A stretch of DNA of 64,000 nt from Volvox africanus (lineage: Eukaryota > Chlorophyta > Chlorophyceae > Chlamydomonadales > Volvocaceae): positions 310,001 to 374,000 of the forward strand of contig BSDZ01000025.1 of NCBI GenBank assembly GCA_030268105.1, written 5' to 3'. Each line of letters opens with the position of its first letter. Position 1 is the first letter of the stretch. The notes beneath the pieces were generated by a model. That model worked only from the letters and a program-made list of their open reading frames with translations, had not been told where the DNA came from and did not search any database. The translations under genes and the position numbers were made by a program. Below, one piece after another: positions 20,257 through 31,517 of the stretch.

Positions 20257-23200
20257 TTACTCGGCCAACCCCATCGCCGTAATGCACTTCTTAAACTTTA
20301 TCTCTCCAAGTGCCTTGGTTAACACATCTGCTACCATATCCTCCGTCGAACAGTGCGATAAGGCAACTTCCTTCCGCAGGACTCGTTCTCGCACTAGATG
20401 ATGTTGCACGTCGATGTGCTTAGAACGAACCGACATTATCGGGTTATTCCCAAGGCTCATCGATCCCTCAGAATCCGTTCGAATCTGAATAGCCTGTGTC
20501 CTCAGACCCAAGTCTCTGGTCAGCTTGCGAAGCCAAAGTGCCTCCCGCACTGCAGCTGCCGTGGCCTGGTACTCTGCCTCCACTGTTGAAGCTGCTGCCG
20601 TGCGCTGCAATTGGCTGTTCCAGCTGATAGCTGCGCCGTTTAGCAAGAATACGTAGCCAGTTGTGGACCTCCGAGTGGCTGGATCTCCAGCCCAGTCGGA
20701 ATCACTGTAGCCCACCATGGTGAGATCGCCATCTCCGTCATAGCATAATCCGAGCTCCTTGGTACCCGCCAGGTATCGCAGCACCCCCAAAGCCAAGCCC
20801 ATGTGAACCTTAGATGGGTTGCCCATGAAGCGCGCCAGAACGCTCATTGCCTGCGAGATATCCGGTCTTGTGCTCGTCGCCAGGTAGTTCAATTCGCCGA
20901 CAAGCGCCCTGTACTTGGTGTTGTCTACGAGCTCCTTGTTGTTGTCTTCTGCAGGCAGGGCTCTAGTACCAGGAGGTAGTGGGGTCTTTCGAGGCTTTGC
21001 ATTGACGAGTTGATGTCGCTGCAGCAGCTCCTCAATGTAGCGTCGCTGCGATAGTTTTACCTCCCCGTGCGCTCCCCGGCTGATCTCCATGCCCAGGAAA
21101 ACTTTTGCCTCTCCAAGATCTCGAATCTTGAAGGCTTGTCCGATTTCTGTTTTTACTCTCCTGATCATTGCCTCGTCTTCTGAGGTGATGATGATGTCGT
21201 CCACGTGCACCAGCAGGTAGACGATCTCCTTCTCGTCCTTTTTGATGAACAGTGCTGGGTCTGCTACTGACGGTTTGAACCCCAGCTTGTCCAGCTCCGC
21301 CGCTAGCTTCATATACCAGCAGCGTGGGGCCTGTTTCAGCCCGTAGATTGAGCGTAGAAGCCTGCACGCCTGCTCTGGATCTGCTGACTCGTAACCAGGC
21401 GGCTGCTGCATCCAGAGCTCCTCCTCTAGCTCCCCGTTCAGGAAAGCTGTCGAAACGTCTAGCTGATGGATCGGCATTGCTTTAGCCGCAGCCACCGCCA
21501 GGAGCATACGAAGCGAAGCAAAACGCGAGGTTGGAGCAAAGAGCTCCCCATAATCAATCCCCGCCCGCTGCTCGTAGCCCTTTGCCACCAAACGTGCCTT
21601 GTAGCGCTCGATCTCGCCATCCTCTGCACGTTTGACCTTATACACCCACCGACAAGGCAGAATCCGCGCACCTGGCGGTGGTTTTGCTAGCTCCCAGGTC
21701 CCGTTTGTGAGCTGTGCTGAGATTTCCTCATCCATGGCACTTCTCCATTCCTCAGCATATGGGCCGTCAGTGGCCTCCTGGTATGAAGCTGGCTCTGGTA
21801 CTTCTTCCTCGATTGCAGCATTGATCCGCCCGAACGTAACCCTTCCGTTGGGCTCATGCCTCCATTCAATCAGTCGCTTTCGCTCACGTAGTGGATAGCG
21901 ACGTTCCTGCATATTAACGTCTGCACCGTCGTTGTTGTGGTTTTGCTGCTGCACCGGCCCTTCGCCTGTCATAGCGTCTCCACCATTGCCTCCGCGAGAC
22001 TGCGCTGTATTTTGCATCCTGGGAAACTGTGCTGCTGGTATGCCTGCGTGCCTCTGTGGCGCCGCTGTCTGGCCGCTGCTGGTGGATGCACCATGGTTCA
22101 CTTCAGCAGCTCCCTGGTCCATGTCGGTGTTGACCGGCGTATCTCCGCCGCCCCCTGGCAACGGAACGCCGCCAGACTCCTCGACATCCTCCTCGTCGGA
22201 ATCCTCATAGCGATCTCCAACTGTTGACTCGTCGAACTTGACTGTCGAGTGGGTGCTGATGAGATTGTTGATCAAGATGCGGTACTGCCTCCCTTGCTCG
22301 TATCCAACCAGCACTCCTTTTTTACTCACGGGTTGCAGTTTGTTCCGCTTCTCCTTCGGCACGTGTGCATATGCGGTACTGCCGAAAACTCTCAGATGGC
22401 TTATGTCCGGCTTCACCCCCATGAACGCCTCATGGGGCGTTACTGATGCCCCCACGACCGGTGAAACGTTGCGCAAAAGATTCGCCGTAGCCATGGCTTC
22501 TGCCCAGAGCTTCTGCGGTAGTCCTGACTCCGTCAGCATTGCCCGGGTCTTCTCCAAAAGCGTCCTGTTGAGGCGCTCCGCCGCCCCATTCTGCTCCGGC
22601 GAATACCCAACGGTCGTCCCGTGGATAATCCCTTTTTCGCCGAAGTAGGCGCCCAAGACTGTATTGAGGAACTCAGTCCCACGATCCGTGCGTGCCTCCT
22701 TCACACGACGGCCAGTCATGTTCTCCAGCGCCTCAATCATTATCTTTACCTTCTTGCGAACTGCATCCTTGGTGTCAGTGAATGCAACAGTAGAAAATCC
22801 CGTGCAGTCGTCCAGCAGTGTAGTAACGTACCGGGATCCACCTATCGAAGTCTCAGGCATAGGTCCACAGACGTCCAGGTGTATCAGGCCCAGAGGTTTC
22901 GCCGCCTTGTGCCCAGTGGACGGGAATGGTCCACGTGTCTGCTTTGCATAAATGCAGGGCTCGCAGATCCGCGACCTGGCTGCCTCCAGACTCGCGCGAT
23001 CCAAATCCATGCCGGTTACCATGTGTTCCCGGCACATACGTTCCAGGCTCTTGTAGCCCAGATGTCCCAAGCGCCGATGCCACAGCGCTGCCTTCGAGCC
23101 TTCTGACCCGACCGCCGCACATGAGCGGCCTTTGCCAACTGATCGCCCTGCTGCGTGGTGTCGAATGGCATAGAGGCGTCCCACCTTGTCTGCACGTAGG

Positions 23201-24315
23201 ATCGTCCTCCCCTTTGCCTGAACGAGGGCTTTGTCGTTACCCAGCAGAATTGTAGCGCCACGCTCATCGAAGATGCCTGCTGAGATCAGCTTTACTGTCG
23301 CCTTGGGCACCACATAGACGTTCTTGAGCTCAATTTGTAGCCCTTTAACGGTGTTACTCCACATGGTATACCGCCCCACGTGCGTCGGCTGATGCCTAGA
23401 GCCATCGTAGCCCACCAACGTGAATTTTTCTTCAGGCCGTACAGCTCGCAGATCCTTCAGCTCTGATGCGTCGTAGGTAATGTGCCATTCTGACGCTGAG
23501 TCCAGGTGCCATGCGTCCGACCGTGACTCGCTTCCAACAGCATACGCCATTTTGGTGGGCTCCCTGCGCTGAAGGTTGCCCCCGCCGCGACCATTGTTTT
23601 GTTGCTGTTGATCCGCCAGACGCTTCTTGCACACTCCGATGAAGTGACCTGGCTTACCGCAGTAGTGGCAGATGGCGTTTGATTTACTCCTCTGCTTACT
23701 TGTCTGATGACGGCTTGTAGGGTTGAATTTGCCACCACTTCGATGCGTGATGAATGCCGATGAAGACTCGTTGTTGTCCTCGTCCGGTATCACATACGCC
23801 ATTAGTCGCGCGACCACTTGCGAGAAGTCCAGCTCTCCTTCACGCATTGTCAGGGCTGTTGTTACCACATGATACTTGCTCGGAAGTCCTTTGATGACAA
23901 TTGTAGAGAGCTCCGTGTCTGCGACTGCGTGTCCCACATCCAGCAAGTCCGACTGTAGCTGTCGCGCGCGGCTGATATAAATTGGCAGCTCCTCTCCATT
24001 AGCCATTTTAAAATCACTTAGCTCCTGTCGTAGTGCTACCTTTCTCGTGTTGCAGGTTGATGCGAACGTAGCCGCCAAAGCGTCCCAGGCGGCCTTCGCA
24101 TTTGCCGCCCGAACAATTGTTTGGAGGTGATGGTTCTTTACGTTCTTGGCCATCACACTCTTGACCTTGTCGGAGATGATGACATCCGCCTCTGCAATTG
24201 GTGCTTGTAGCAGGGCGCGACTGTATCCAAGCTCCGCGCACAACAATTGGAATCGTAGTTTCCAAGTTGAGTAGTTGTGTAGGTCCAGCGGCTCGTCCAG
24301 CCTATCCTTTCCCAT
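20257..24315 (-). CDS. Copia Gag-Pol polyprotein
   Basis: 1,352 codons in one frame from ATG 24315 (MGKDRLDEPLDLHNYSTWKL). Order is that of Copia: gag (UBN2-like) with zinc knuckle CHYCGKPGHFIGVC (216-229); protease LDSAS (Asp 272), where the usual DSGA reads DSAS; GAG-pre-integrase HRRLGHLG; integrase with Asp 481, Asp 544, Glu 580 (DD35E); RT with LLVHVDD (1038-1040); RNase H (SDSDWAGDPATRRSTTGY, EAEYQA, KHIDVQHH). Integrase precedes RT, which separates Copia from Gypsy. Gag and Pol are not separated by any stop or frameshift. Nothing in the sequence shows how the Gag to Pol ratio would be set. Confidence 0.96.
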   Translation of the reverse strand: MGKDRLDEPLDLHNYSTWKLRFQLLCAELGYSRALLQAPIAEADVIISDKVKSVMAKNVKNHHLQTIVRAANAKAAWDALAATFASTCNTRKVALRQELSDFKMANGEELPIYISRARQLQSDLLDVGHAVADTELSTIVIKGLPSKYHVVTTALTMREGELDFSQVVARLMAYVIPDEDNNESSSAFITHRSGGKFNPTSRHQTSKQRSKSNAICHYCGKPGHFIGVCKKRLADQQQQNNGRGGGNLQRREPTKMAYAVGSESRSDAWHLDSASEWHITYDASELKDLRAVRPEEKFTLVGYDGSRHQPTHVGRYTMWSNTVKGLQIELKNVYVVPKATVKLISAGIFDERGATILLGNDKALVQAKGRTILRADKVGRLYAIRHHAAGRSVGKGRSCAAVGSEGSKAALWHRRLGHLGYKSLERMCREHMVTGMDLDRASLEAARSRICEPCIYAKQTRGPFPSTGHKAAKPLGLIHLDVCGPMPETSIGGSRYVTTLLDDCTGFSTVAFTDTKDAVRKKVKIMIEALENMTGRRVKEARTDRGTEFLNTVLGAYFGEKGIIHGTTVGYSPEQNGAAERLNRTLLEKTRAMLTESGLPQKLWAEAMATANLLRNVSPVVGASVTPHEAFMGVKPDISHLRVFGSTAYAHVPKEKRNKLQPVSKKGVLVGYEQGRQYRILINNLISTHSTVKFDESTVGDRYEDSDEEDVEESGGVPLPGGGGDTPVNTDMDQGAAEVNHGASTSSGQTAAPQRHAGIPAAQFPRMQNTAQSRGGNGGDAMTGEGPVQQQNHNNDGADVNMQERRYPLRERKRLIEWRHEPNGRVTFGRINAAIEEEVPEPASYQEATDGPYAEEWRSAMDEEISAQLTNGTWELAKPPPGARILPCRWVYKVKRAEDGEIERYKARLVAKGYEQRAGIDYGELFAPTSRFASLRMLLAVAAAKAMPIHQLDVSTAFLNGELEEELWMQQPPGYESADPEQACRLLRSIYGLKQAPRCWYMKLAAELDKLGFKPSVADPALFIKKDEKEIVYLLVHVDDIIITSEDEAMIRRVKTEIGQAFKIRDLGEAKVFLGMEISRGAHGEVKLSQRRYIEELLQRHQLVNAKPRKTPLPPGTRALPAEDNNKELVDNTKYRALVGELNYLATSTRPDISQAMSVLARFMGNPSKVHMGLALGVLRYLAGTKELGLCYDGDGDLTMVGYSDSDWAGDPATRRSTTGYVFLLNGAAISWNSQLQRTAAASTVEAEYQATAAAVREALWLRKLTRDLGLRTQAIQIRTDSEGSMSLGNNPIMSVRSKHIDVQHHLVRERVLRKEVALSHCSTEDMVADVLTKALGEIKFKKCITAMGLAE

Positions 24316-24385
24316 TGTGAAGACCTATAAACGCGAAGATCAACACTAGAATGGGCAAAAGATGTCAGGCTCCGCGGTCAACGAT

Positions 24386-24402
24386 GACCGGGGCTCATAA
24401 CC
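24386..24402 (-). promoter_or_regulatory. Half-tRNA-Met primer binding site of Copia
   Basis: Immediately after the 5' LTR (minus strand) comes GGTTATGAGCCCCGGTC. Its complement contains GGGGCTCATAACC, i.e. the anticodon arm of a CAU (methionine) tRNA, not an acceptor end. This is the arrangement known for Drosophila copia, which primes from a 5' half of initiator tRNA-Met. Confidence 0.75.
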
Positions 24403-24643
24403 TATTGAGACGTAGACTATCAGACATAAGGAAGCCTGACGTAATTACGAGAAAGTAGAGTTACATATTATCTGATAGTAAGGAGTCCTTATAGTTCGTT
24501 CTAGAGTCGGCACATATACTTGTGCGTATAGCACTACAAGCAGTACGAACGTGGGTCGATAGCTTACCGCCGAGTACAGCTACAACAGCGGGATTGTTGC
24601 TAGTATGGATCGCTATATCGAACTGATATACCATTTTATAACA
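24403..24643 (-). repeat. 5' LTR of Copia (241 bp)
   Basis: Identical to 19901-20141. Followed on the plus strand by the second CCAAG target duplication and the resumed pol of Gypsy-F. Confidence 0.95.
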
Positions 24644-24648
24644 CCAAG

Positions 24649-25227
24649 TCGTTCCTATCCCGCATGACAGACGCGAAGGCATGCTTGGACGCGGCACAAC
24701 AATGGACGACGGACTATTATAATAAATCCAAACGAGACGTAACATTTTCGGTGGGACAAATGGTATTATTGAGCACTAAAAACTTGCGTTCGCTTGCCGA
24801 CGGTTCCCGTAAATTGTTACCTCGCTGGATCGGTCCATATTCCGTTGTTCGCATGGTAGGAAATGTAGATGTGGAGCTATCCCTACCTTCTGACATGAAT
24901 ATCCATCCCACATTTCATATATCCCTCATCCGTTCTTATTGTGGCACGGAGCCCGTTACAAACAACACCGATGCCCCTGCAGTAATAGACCCCGGTCCCG
25001 AGACCTGGATCACAGGCAAGCAAAAAGTGTATGATGTGGAGCGGATACTGGATTATCGGGTTCGCCGCATAGGTCGATAACGACGAAAGCGGAAAGTGCA
25101 CGAATATCTGGTCAAGTGGACTGGTTATCCTAGCGAGCATAATTCGTGGGAGCCGATGCGTAACTTCTCGCCGGAAATGAAGCCCCTGTTGGAAGAAGCT
25201 CTCCTATGTGCCACGCAGACCCAATGA
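24649..25227 (+). pseudogene. pol: Pol of Gypsy-F, C-terminal part after Copia
   Basis: Resumes exactly where Gypsy-F was split (SFLSRMTDAKACLDAAQQ). Contains the integrase C-terminal GPY/F motif (RWIGPYSVVRMVG) and the chromodomain. An in-frame TAA (25078-25080) stands where Gypsy-A has a CAC codon, separating the start of the chromodomain from [18 protein letters not shown]. The terminal TGA is at 25225-25227. Confidence 0.9.
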
Positions 25228-25264
25228 TCTTTGCAGTCGATGCTGTCCGATGCAGCGAGGACGC

Positions 25265-26090
25265 TGTTGTACCTCTCGTTCGCGTTTGCTCATGAGTATC
25301 TGCACGTCTGGAGACTATCGACACCGATGCGCGAGCACTTGCAAGTACAGCAAGGCAAGCGAGAGCAAACAGAGACAGCGGAAGACTTCAAGACGAAGAG
25401 AGATATAACTTACGGTCTTACAGATCGGAATGATGCAATGGACGAAATCGCCGTCAGCGCCGGAAGTAAGCAATCATCACGCGGCGGTGATTAGCGAAGT
25501 TCAGGCTTTAGCTCGGGCTAAGTAGGATATCGTATAGCAATAGTAATGTAGAACACACAAGTGTTCTCCGGTATCGAATGTCTCGTCTAGCTTAGCCGTC
25601 CTCGCATCTGTTATACTCGCAGCATCGCAGTGCCGTACGATTCACATCAGGAGGCCGATCCTAGATGTGACAACCCTACTGCATCTAGGCGATGTCTACG
25701 TATAACAACGTATAAGCCTTTCCGGCATTCGCATGATGCAAGGGTCCGGATAACGATATCCGGTTGTAGGGCATGCATCGCGACAAGTGCGGCGCTCTCA
25801 ACGTGTGCTTTAATGAAGTAATATTATATCAGATAATATTACTTATAGTTTCCTAGCACGAGCATAATGCGCACTTCAATGATTCGGTTATTCATGCATG
25901 CTAGGCGGATTTGCCATGATGCGATGTCGCGATGGATCAATGACAACATGCCAGATGCATATATAAATGTATGCGAATACATTTATATCATGCAGATTCA
26001 TTCATATGTAATGCGTTCATCACAAAAGCACTTCGACTCATAGGATCGCGTCGACCTACGCGTCGATGGGAAATGAACCGTGGCACAACA
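25265..26090 (-). repeat. 3' LTR of Gypsy-D (826 bp)
   Basis: Plus-strand reading TGTTGTACC to GGCACAACA. It is bordered on the right by ATTATCCCCCCTCCC (the polypurine tract in reverse, 26091-26105). Confidence 0.96.
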
Positions 26091-26149
26091 ATTATCCCCC
26101 CTCCCGTATGCAGCGTCCTCGCTGCATCATACAGCATCGACTGCAGGGG

Positions 26150-29100
26150 TCATTGGGTTTGCGTGGCACGTTTGCGGGCTTCTTCGAGCAGGGGTTTCAT
26201 GTCCTGTGAGAAGTTGCGTGCCGGTTCCCATGAGTTGTGCTCGTCGGTATACCCTGTCCACTTAACCAAGTACTCGTGTACTGTTCGCTTACGTCGGTGT
26301 CGACCCACACGACGCGCGCGATAATCTAACACCCGCTCCACATCGTAAAACTTCTGTTTACCAGCGATCCAGGTCTCGGGAACTGGTTCGATCGCTGCGG
26401 GGGCGTTATCAGGCTCAGGGACGGGTTCCGTACTACGATACGGACGAACAAGCGATACGTGAAACGTGGGGTGAATGGTCATATCAGTGGGCAATGCAAG
26501 CTCCACAGCCACATTCCCAACCATGCGCACGACAGGATACGGACCAATCCAGCGGGGTAAGAGTTTTCGGGATCCGTCGGCCAAGGAACGCAAGTTCTTG
26601 GTGCTTAGCAACACGAGTTGCCCTTCCGAAAACGTCACATCCTGCTTAGATTTGTTATAGTATTCCGTCGTTCGTTGCTGCGCCGCGTCCAAACACGACT
26701 TCGCGTCTGTGATTCGGGACATAAAAGACTTGACAAAAAGTTTAGCAGCAGGCACGTTCACTTCCAACTCACGCCACACGGGTAGCGCGGGATGAAACCC
26801 GTAGTTAAGAAAGAACGGACTTTTGCCTGTAGAGCGGTTAACAGCGTTGTTAAGCGCGAATTCTGCCGCAGTCAAATATGTATCCCAAACAAGTGGTGTG
26901 CGACCAGCATAATTGCGCAACATATCACCCAACGTGCGGTTTGTGCGTTCGGTTTGACCATCAGTCTGCGGGTGGTACGCTGTGCTCAGGTTGACACGCA
27001 TGCCAACTAGCTTGCAGAGCGCTTCCCAAAACTTAGACGTGAACTGTCCACCGCGGTCCGAGATCACATTTTTGGGAATCCCGTGTAACCGAACCACATT
27101 ATCGAAAAACAAACGTGCGGTTTGCTCAGCCGTGCAGGATGATGTACATGGTGCTAGGTGGACCATCTTAGTCAGACGATCGACCATTACGAACACCGCA
27201 TCGTATCCCCCCTCAGTTTTGGGCAGCGCGACTACGAAGTCCATGGAAACACTTTCCCAAGGCGCATCCGGGACAGGCAACGGTTGCAACAACCCATGGC
27301 CCTTACCGGACAAAGCCTTATTGCGCTGGCACAGACTGCATGTCTGGACGAAGTTCGCCGCATCCTTAGCCAAACGAGGCCACCAAAAGGAACGTTGCAC
27401 CAAGTCGATCAATCGCTTGCTACCAGGGTGTCCTGCTAACGGGTCCTCGTGGAACCGCGCAAGGATGTCGTAGCGTAGCGCGTCGTCGTTCGGAACGACG
27501 ATTTGCGTAGCTGCACCCTCCGTCCGTAGCCAAAGGCCATTCTGCTTGCGAAGGTTTTCTACATTAGCCGGGTCCGCGAACCAGGCGTCTGCGCTGTAGG
27601 CAACCTTCAACCGCTCCGCGAGGTCCGTCGCGATCGGAACCTCCTCGCTACGCGGCCGCACGACGGGCGCTGCCAAAATTGCAGCGTGTAGCGACGGATG
27701 TCGACTGAGAGCATCGGCAATATTCAATTTACCAGAAATATACTCCCAGGTGCAGTTGAACCTAGCTAGATATTCCATCCACCTAGCTTGACGGCGGTTC
27801 AACGTCGGAACGCTTTGCAAAAACGTTAGGGGTTTGTGGTCAGTCTTTAAAGTAAACGGGCGTCCCTCGAGGTAACAGCGCCATTCCTTTAAAGCATGCA
27901 GCACGGCCAGAAGCTCCTGTTCCCCGGTGGTGTAGCGAATCTCCGCACCAGAAAACTTCTTACTCGTGAAGGCGATCGGTCGCCCTTCCTGTAACAATAC
28001 AGCGCCGCTTCCAAATATTGAGGCATCAGACACTACCTCAACACGAAATGGCAACGAGTAATCGGGGAATGCAAGGGTGACATCTTCGGCAACGATCCGT
28101 TTGAGCTCTTCGAATGCCCGCTGGCATTGCGACGTCCACGACTCGAGCGAAACGAAAACGCCTTTGCGAGTTAAGTTAGTAAGCGGGGCCGCAATGATGG
28201 AATATTTTTCGATGAACTTCCGGAAATAATTGGTCAAGCCAAGGAACTTACGCAGCTCCGTGAGGTTCTGAGGCGCGGGCCAATCGCGAACCACGGCGAC
28301 CTTCCGCGGGTCCATCTTCACACCGGTGGCCGACACAATGTGGCCCAAATATTCCACCTGAGGCTGCGCCCAAAAGCATTTGGCGCGTTTAGCAAACAAT
28401 TGCTCCCGCCTCATAACGTCGAGCACGAGCCGAAGATGCTCCAAGTGCTCCTCGCGCGTTTTAGAATATACCAAGATGTCATCCAGGTAGCAAACAACGA
28501 ACCTGTCGATAAACGGCCTAAACATTCGGTCCATAACCGCCTGAAACGTCGCAGGGGCATTAGTCAAACCAAACGATAGGACCGTATACTCAAAGTGACC
28601 GAAGGGCGTCCGAAAAGCGGTTTTCGGGATATCAGAGGCAGCGATGCGAATCTGATTGTAGCCCTGTTGTAAGTCAATTGAGGAAAAATAAGCCGAGCCC
28701 TTCAGCTTATCCAACAGGTCGTCAACGCGTGGCAAAGGGTAGCGATTTTTCACCGTATTCGCATTTAACCCCCGGTAATCAATGCACATGCGCAAGGTCC
28801 CATCCTTCTTACCGACAAACAAAATCGGTGCAGAATACGGGGATGTGCTGGGGCGTATCATACCCTTTGCGAGCAAATCCGTCACCTGGCGCTTCACCTC
28901 GTCCAGTTCCAATGGACTCAACCTGTACATTGGCCGGGCCGTAGGCTGCGCTCCAGGCATGAGAGGGATTGTGTGATCAACAGGACGCATAGGTGGTAGG
29001 CCAGGGATATCTTTAAAGACGTCCTCATACTGCGACAGTAGGGCCTCAACCTCAGGATCCGCAGAAATCTGCGCGGTGGTGACACAACAGCTCACCCGCG

Positions 29101-30202
29101 GCCTTAAAAGCAGTCCGTGGGCACCCTTCCGTAACAAACGGACGGCCTCCTTACGCCCGACTAGCTCTGGTTCGATTCGCGCGGCCATTGCGGTCACAGC
29201 GAAATTAACCATAGGCACCGCCTCAGTTTCGCCCTCCTTTGGTGTGACATGTTCGAACGACAGGAAAGGTACCTTAATCGACAGAGTACCCTTGCACATA
29301 TGCAGGGTTGCGGTCTCCATGTCGAGAGCTACAGCTTCCCCAAGCGGATCCTGCACTTGCACGGCGTTTGCACGAGGGGCAGACTTGACTTCTTCCTCGC
29401 CGGCAAGAAGTCGTATCTCCGCGCCCTTAGCAAAAGCGACCAACGCGTCATACGACTTGATCTGCGCTCCAACCAAGTCAGTGGCGCACCATTTAGCCAA
29501 AAGTTTCGTTAGGCCTCGCCTAAACCAAAAGACACGCTCAGATTCGGTGAGGTCAGCAATGGGAGTCACAAGTGCTTCGAAGCGTGACTGGTACGCAGGT
29601 ACATTTTCATCCCGACGCATGTGGTAGCTACCCGCTGCCAAAACGTTACGAGCTTCCACATCGCGTGCTTGAACCTCAGTAGCGAACCGTGCGAGCAAAG
29701 CGGCGACTAACTCGTCAAAAGTATAGCTACCCCGGGCGTTGGTCCAATTGCGATACCAGTCCTTCGCTGCGCCCTCGAGGGTGTTACCAACGAAGAGACA
29801 CCTGATACCGTCATTGTCGCCACCATGAACAGCTTGGAGGTACTTTTTAGCGTCACGCACGTACGCACGAGTTGCATCGGCTATGCTATGCCCTGGTGTC
29901 TTGTCGGTCAGCGAAATATTGAGCCTAGGAACGGGAATCGACAATCTCATCACCTCAGGGATGTCATCATGCCCTCGAGCTTGAGGTAATGGCAGAACCC
30001 TTGGTCCAGCAGTGTTGTCCATATTCGTGTTCACTGCTGAATGCGGCACAATTAAGTGAGCAGGGGTCTGAAGGAAAAGGGGCTCTTGAGTGGCTCGCGC
30101 GCCAACAGTCTCAAGACCTCTATCCGGCGCTCTAGCAGCTACAACGAAATCGGGTTGGCTAGCTAGGCTAGTGTGCGGCGTATCGTCGTGTTCCGCGGAC
30201 AT
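26150..30202 (-). CDS. Gag-Pol fusion of Gypsy-D (no zinc knuckle, no protease)
   Basis: A single 1,350-codon ORF from ATG 30202. Residues 1-294 equal Gypsy-A Gag up to GEAVALD; the next residue, Met 295, is the Met of [11 protein letters not shown] in Pol. The joint lies at a shared TCGAC, and the loss is exactly 415 codons, so the frame is kept and the UAG is removed. Missing: gag linker, zinc knuckle, readthrough signal, protease active site. Present: RT YLDD (about 572-575), RNase H, integrase DD35E (about 988, 1049, 1085), GPY/F and chromodomain (about 1286 on). The copy could not mature its own polyprotein, so it is presumably non-autonomous and depends on full-length relatives such as A. 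Confidence 0.92.
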   Translation of the reverse strand: MSAEHDDTPHTSLASQPDFVVAARAPDRGLETVGARATQEPLFLQTPAHLIVPHSAVNTNMDNTAGPRVLPLPQARGHDDIPEVMRLSIPVPRLNISLTDKTPGHSIADATRAYVRDAKKYLQAVHGGDNDGIRCLFVGNTLEGAAKDWYRNWTNARGSYTFDELVAALLARFATEVQARDVEARNVLAAGSYHMRRDENVPAYQSRFEALVTPIADLTESERVFWFRRGLTKLLAKWCATDLVGAQIKSYDALVAFAKGAEIRLLAGEEEVKSAPRANAVQVQDPLGEAVALDMETATLHMCKGTLSIKVPFLSFEHVTPKEGETEAVPMVNFAVTAMAARIEPELVGRKEAVRLLRKGAHGLLLRPRVSCCVTTAQISADPEVEALLSQYEDVFKDIPGLPPMRPVDHTIPLMPGAQPTARPMYRLSPLELDEVKRQVTDLLAKGMIRPSTSPYSAPILFVGKKDGTLRMCIDYRGLNANTVKNRYPLPRVDDLLDKLKGSAYFSSIDLQQGYNQIRIAASDIPKTAFRTPFGHFEYTVLSFGLTNAPATFQAVMDRMFRPFIDRFVVCYLDDILVYSKTREEHLEHLRLVLDVMRREQLFAKRAKCFWAQPQVEYLGHIVSATGVKMDPRKVAVVRDWPAPQNLTELRKFLGLTNYFRKFIEKYSIIAAPLTNLTRKGVFVSLESWTSQCQRAFEELKRIVAEDVTLAFPDYSLPFRVEVVSDASIFGSGAVLLQEGRPIAFTSKKFSGAEIRYTTGEQELLAVLHALKEWRCYLEGRPFTLKTDHKPLTFLQSVPTLNRRQARWMEYLARFNCTWEYISGKLNIADALSRHPSLHAAILAAPVVRPRSEEVPIATDLAERLKVAYSADAWFADPANVENLRKQNGLWLRTEGAATQIVVPNDDALRYDILARFHEDPLAGHPGSKRLIDLVQRSFWWPRLAKDAANFVQTCSLCQRNKALSGKGHGLLQPLPVPDAPWESVSMDFVVALPKTEGGYDAVFVMVDRLTKMVHLAPCTSSCTAEQTARLFFDNVVRLHGIPKNVISDRGGQFTSKFWEALCKLVGMRVNLSTAYHPQTDGQTERTNRTLGDMLRNYAGRTPLVWDTYLTAAEFALNNAVNRSTGKSPFFLNYGFHPALPVWRELEVNVPAAKLFVKSFMSRITDAKSCLDAAQQRTTEYYNKSKQDVTFSEGQLVLLSTKNLRSLADGSRKLLPRWIGPYPVVRMVGNVAVELALPTDMTIHPTFHVSLVRPYRSTEPVPEPDNAPAAIEPVPETWIAGKQKFYDVERVLDYRARRVGRHRRKRTVHEYLVKWTGYTDEHNSWEPARNFSQDMKPLLEEARKRATQTQ

Positions 30203-30601
30203 GGAGCACGAAACGATACCCTAGTTTTGCGTAATAGAAGCCGACTTCTATCGCAAAGGCAAGAGTACAAAGCGATTCGGTGAGCCTACCGACAGTACTC
30301 TTGAGGAGATTCAGCAAACTCAGCAAGTAATTGCCCAGCTGAGTCCTGATCTCCGTAGTTTGGGCAATGAGAGTCGCCAACTGGTCCGGACGAACGCCGG
30401 TCTCAGTCGCCGCGGCAAGCAATGCCGGTGCACTGAGATTACCTGCGACTCAAAGCGTACACTTACACAACAAGTGCAGCAATCTAAACAAAAGCAATTA
30501 AACAATTACAAACCGGAAGCGGCGGCGTCCAAAACGGCGCGGCCTAAGTCTTCGGCAAAAGTATCTAGCGGTCCTCGTGGTTCGTCGCTGGAACTCGCCA
30601 T
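30168..30601 (-). CDS. ORF0 of Gypsy-D leader
   Basis: [15 protein letters not shown] starts at 30601 (short frame stops at 30506) and the second frame runs to 30168, as in Gypsy-A. The few differences from A fall mainly inside the candidate intron (two G-to-A changes near 30453 and 30488) or change Val to Ala. Function unknown. Confidence 0.45.
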
Positions 30602-30668
30602 AGAAAGAACCTACTTCCGATTAGACAAAGAGAGACAGTTAGGCAACGAACCTGTCTCGATACCAAAT

Positions 30669-31494
30669 TGTTGTACCTCTCGTTCGCGTTTGCTCATGAG
30701 TATCTGCACGTCTGGAGACTATCGACACCGATGCGCGAGCACTTGCAAGTACAGCAAGGCAAGCGAGAGCAAACAGAGACAGCGGAAGACTTCAAGACGA
30801 AGAGAGATATAACTTACGGTCTTACAGATCGGAATGATGCAATGGACGAAATCGCCGTCAGCGCCGGAAGTAAGCAATCATCACGCGGCGGTGATTAGCG
30901 AAGTTCAGGCTTTAGCTCGGGCTAAGTAGGATATCGTATAGCAATAGTAATGTAGAACACACAAGTGTTCTCCGGTATCGAATGTCTCGTCTAGCTTAGC
31001 CGTCCTCGCATCTGTTATACTCGCAGCATCGCAGTGCCGTACGATTCACATCAGGAGGCCGATCCTAGATGTGACAACCCTACTGCATCTAGGCGATGTC
31101 TACATATAACAACGTATAAGCCTTTCCGGCATTCGCATGATGCAAGGGTCCGGATAACGATATCCGGTTGTAGGGCATGCATCGCGACAAGTGCGGCGCT
31201 CTCAACGTGTGCTTTAATGAAGTAATATTATATCAGATAATATTACTTATAGTTTCCTAGCACGAGCATAATGCGCACTTCAATGATTCGGTTATTCATG
31301 CATGCTAGGCGGATTTGCCATGATGCGATGTCGCGATGGATCAATGACAACATGCCAGATGCATATATAAATGTATGCGAATACATTTATATCATGCAGA
31401 TTCATTCATATGTAATGCGTTCATCACAAAAGCACTTCGACTCATAGGATCGCGTCGACCTACGCGTCGATGGGAAATGAACCGTGGCACAACA
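30669..31494 (-). repeat. 5' LTR of Gypsy-D (826 bp)
   Basis: Pairs with 25265-26090 with about one difference. The PBS complement (GATACCA, 30659-30665) lies just left of it. Confidence 0.96.
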
Positions 31495-31517
31495 GACGCT
31501 GCATACGGGAGGGGGAA

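Larger units (their letters stand above)
19901..24643 (-). mobile_element. Intact Ty1/Copia retrotransposon
   Basis: Minus-strand element of 4,743 bp with identical 241-bp LTRs, primer site, one full-length gag-pol ORF and a polypurine tract (GAGGGGGCG on the minus strand, 20142-20150). The target duplication CCAAG lies at 19896-19900 and 24644-24648 within the pol of Gypsy-F. Identical LTRs and an unbroken ORF indicate a very recent, possibly still active copy. Confidence 0.96.
25265..31494 (-). mobile_element. Gypsy-D, young internal-deletion derivative of the A family
   Basis: Complete 6,230-bp minus-strand element with 826-bp LTRs that differ at about one position (25701 region versus 31105 region, G/A) and a perfect target duplication GACGC (25260-25264 and 31495-31499). 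Compared with A it lacks 1,245 bp from the gag C-terminus to just after the protease, in frame. It interrupts Gypsy-F between the end of pol and its polypurine tract. Confidence 0.96.
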
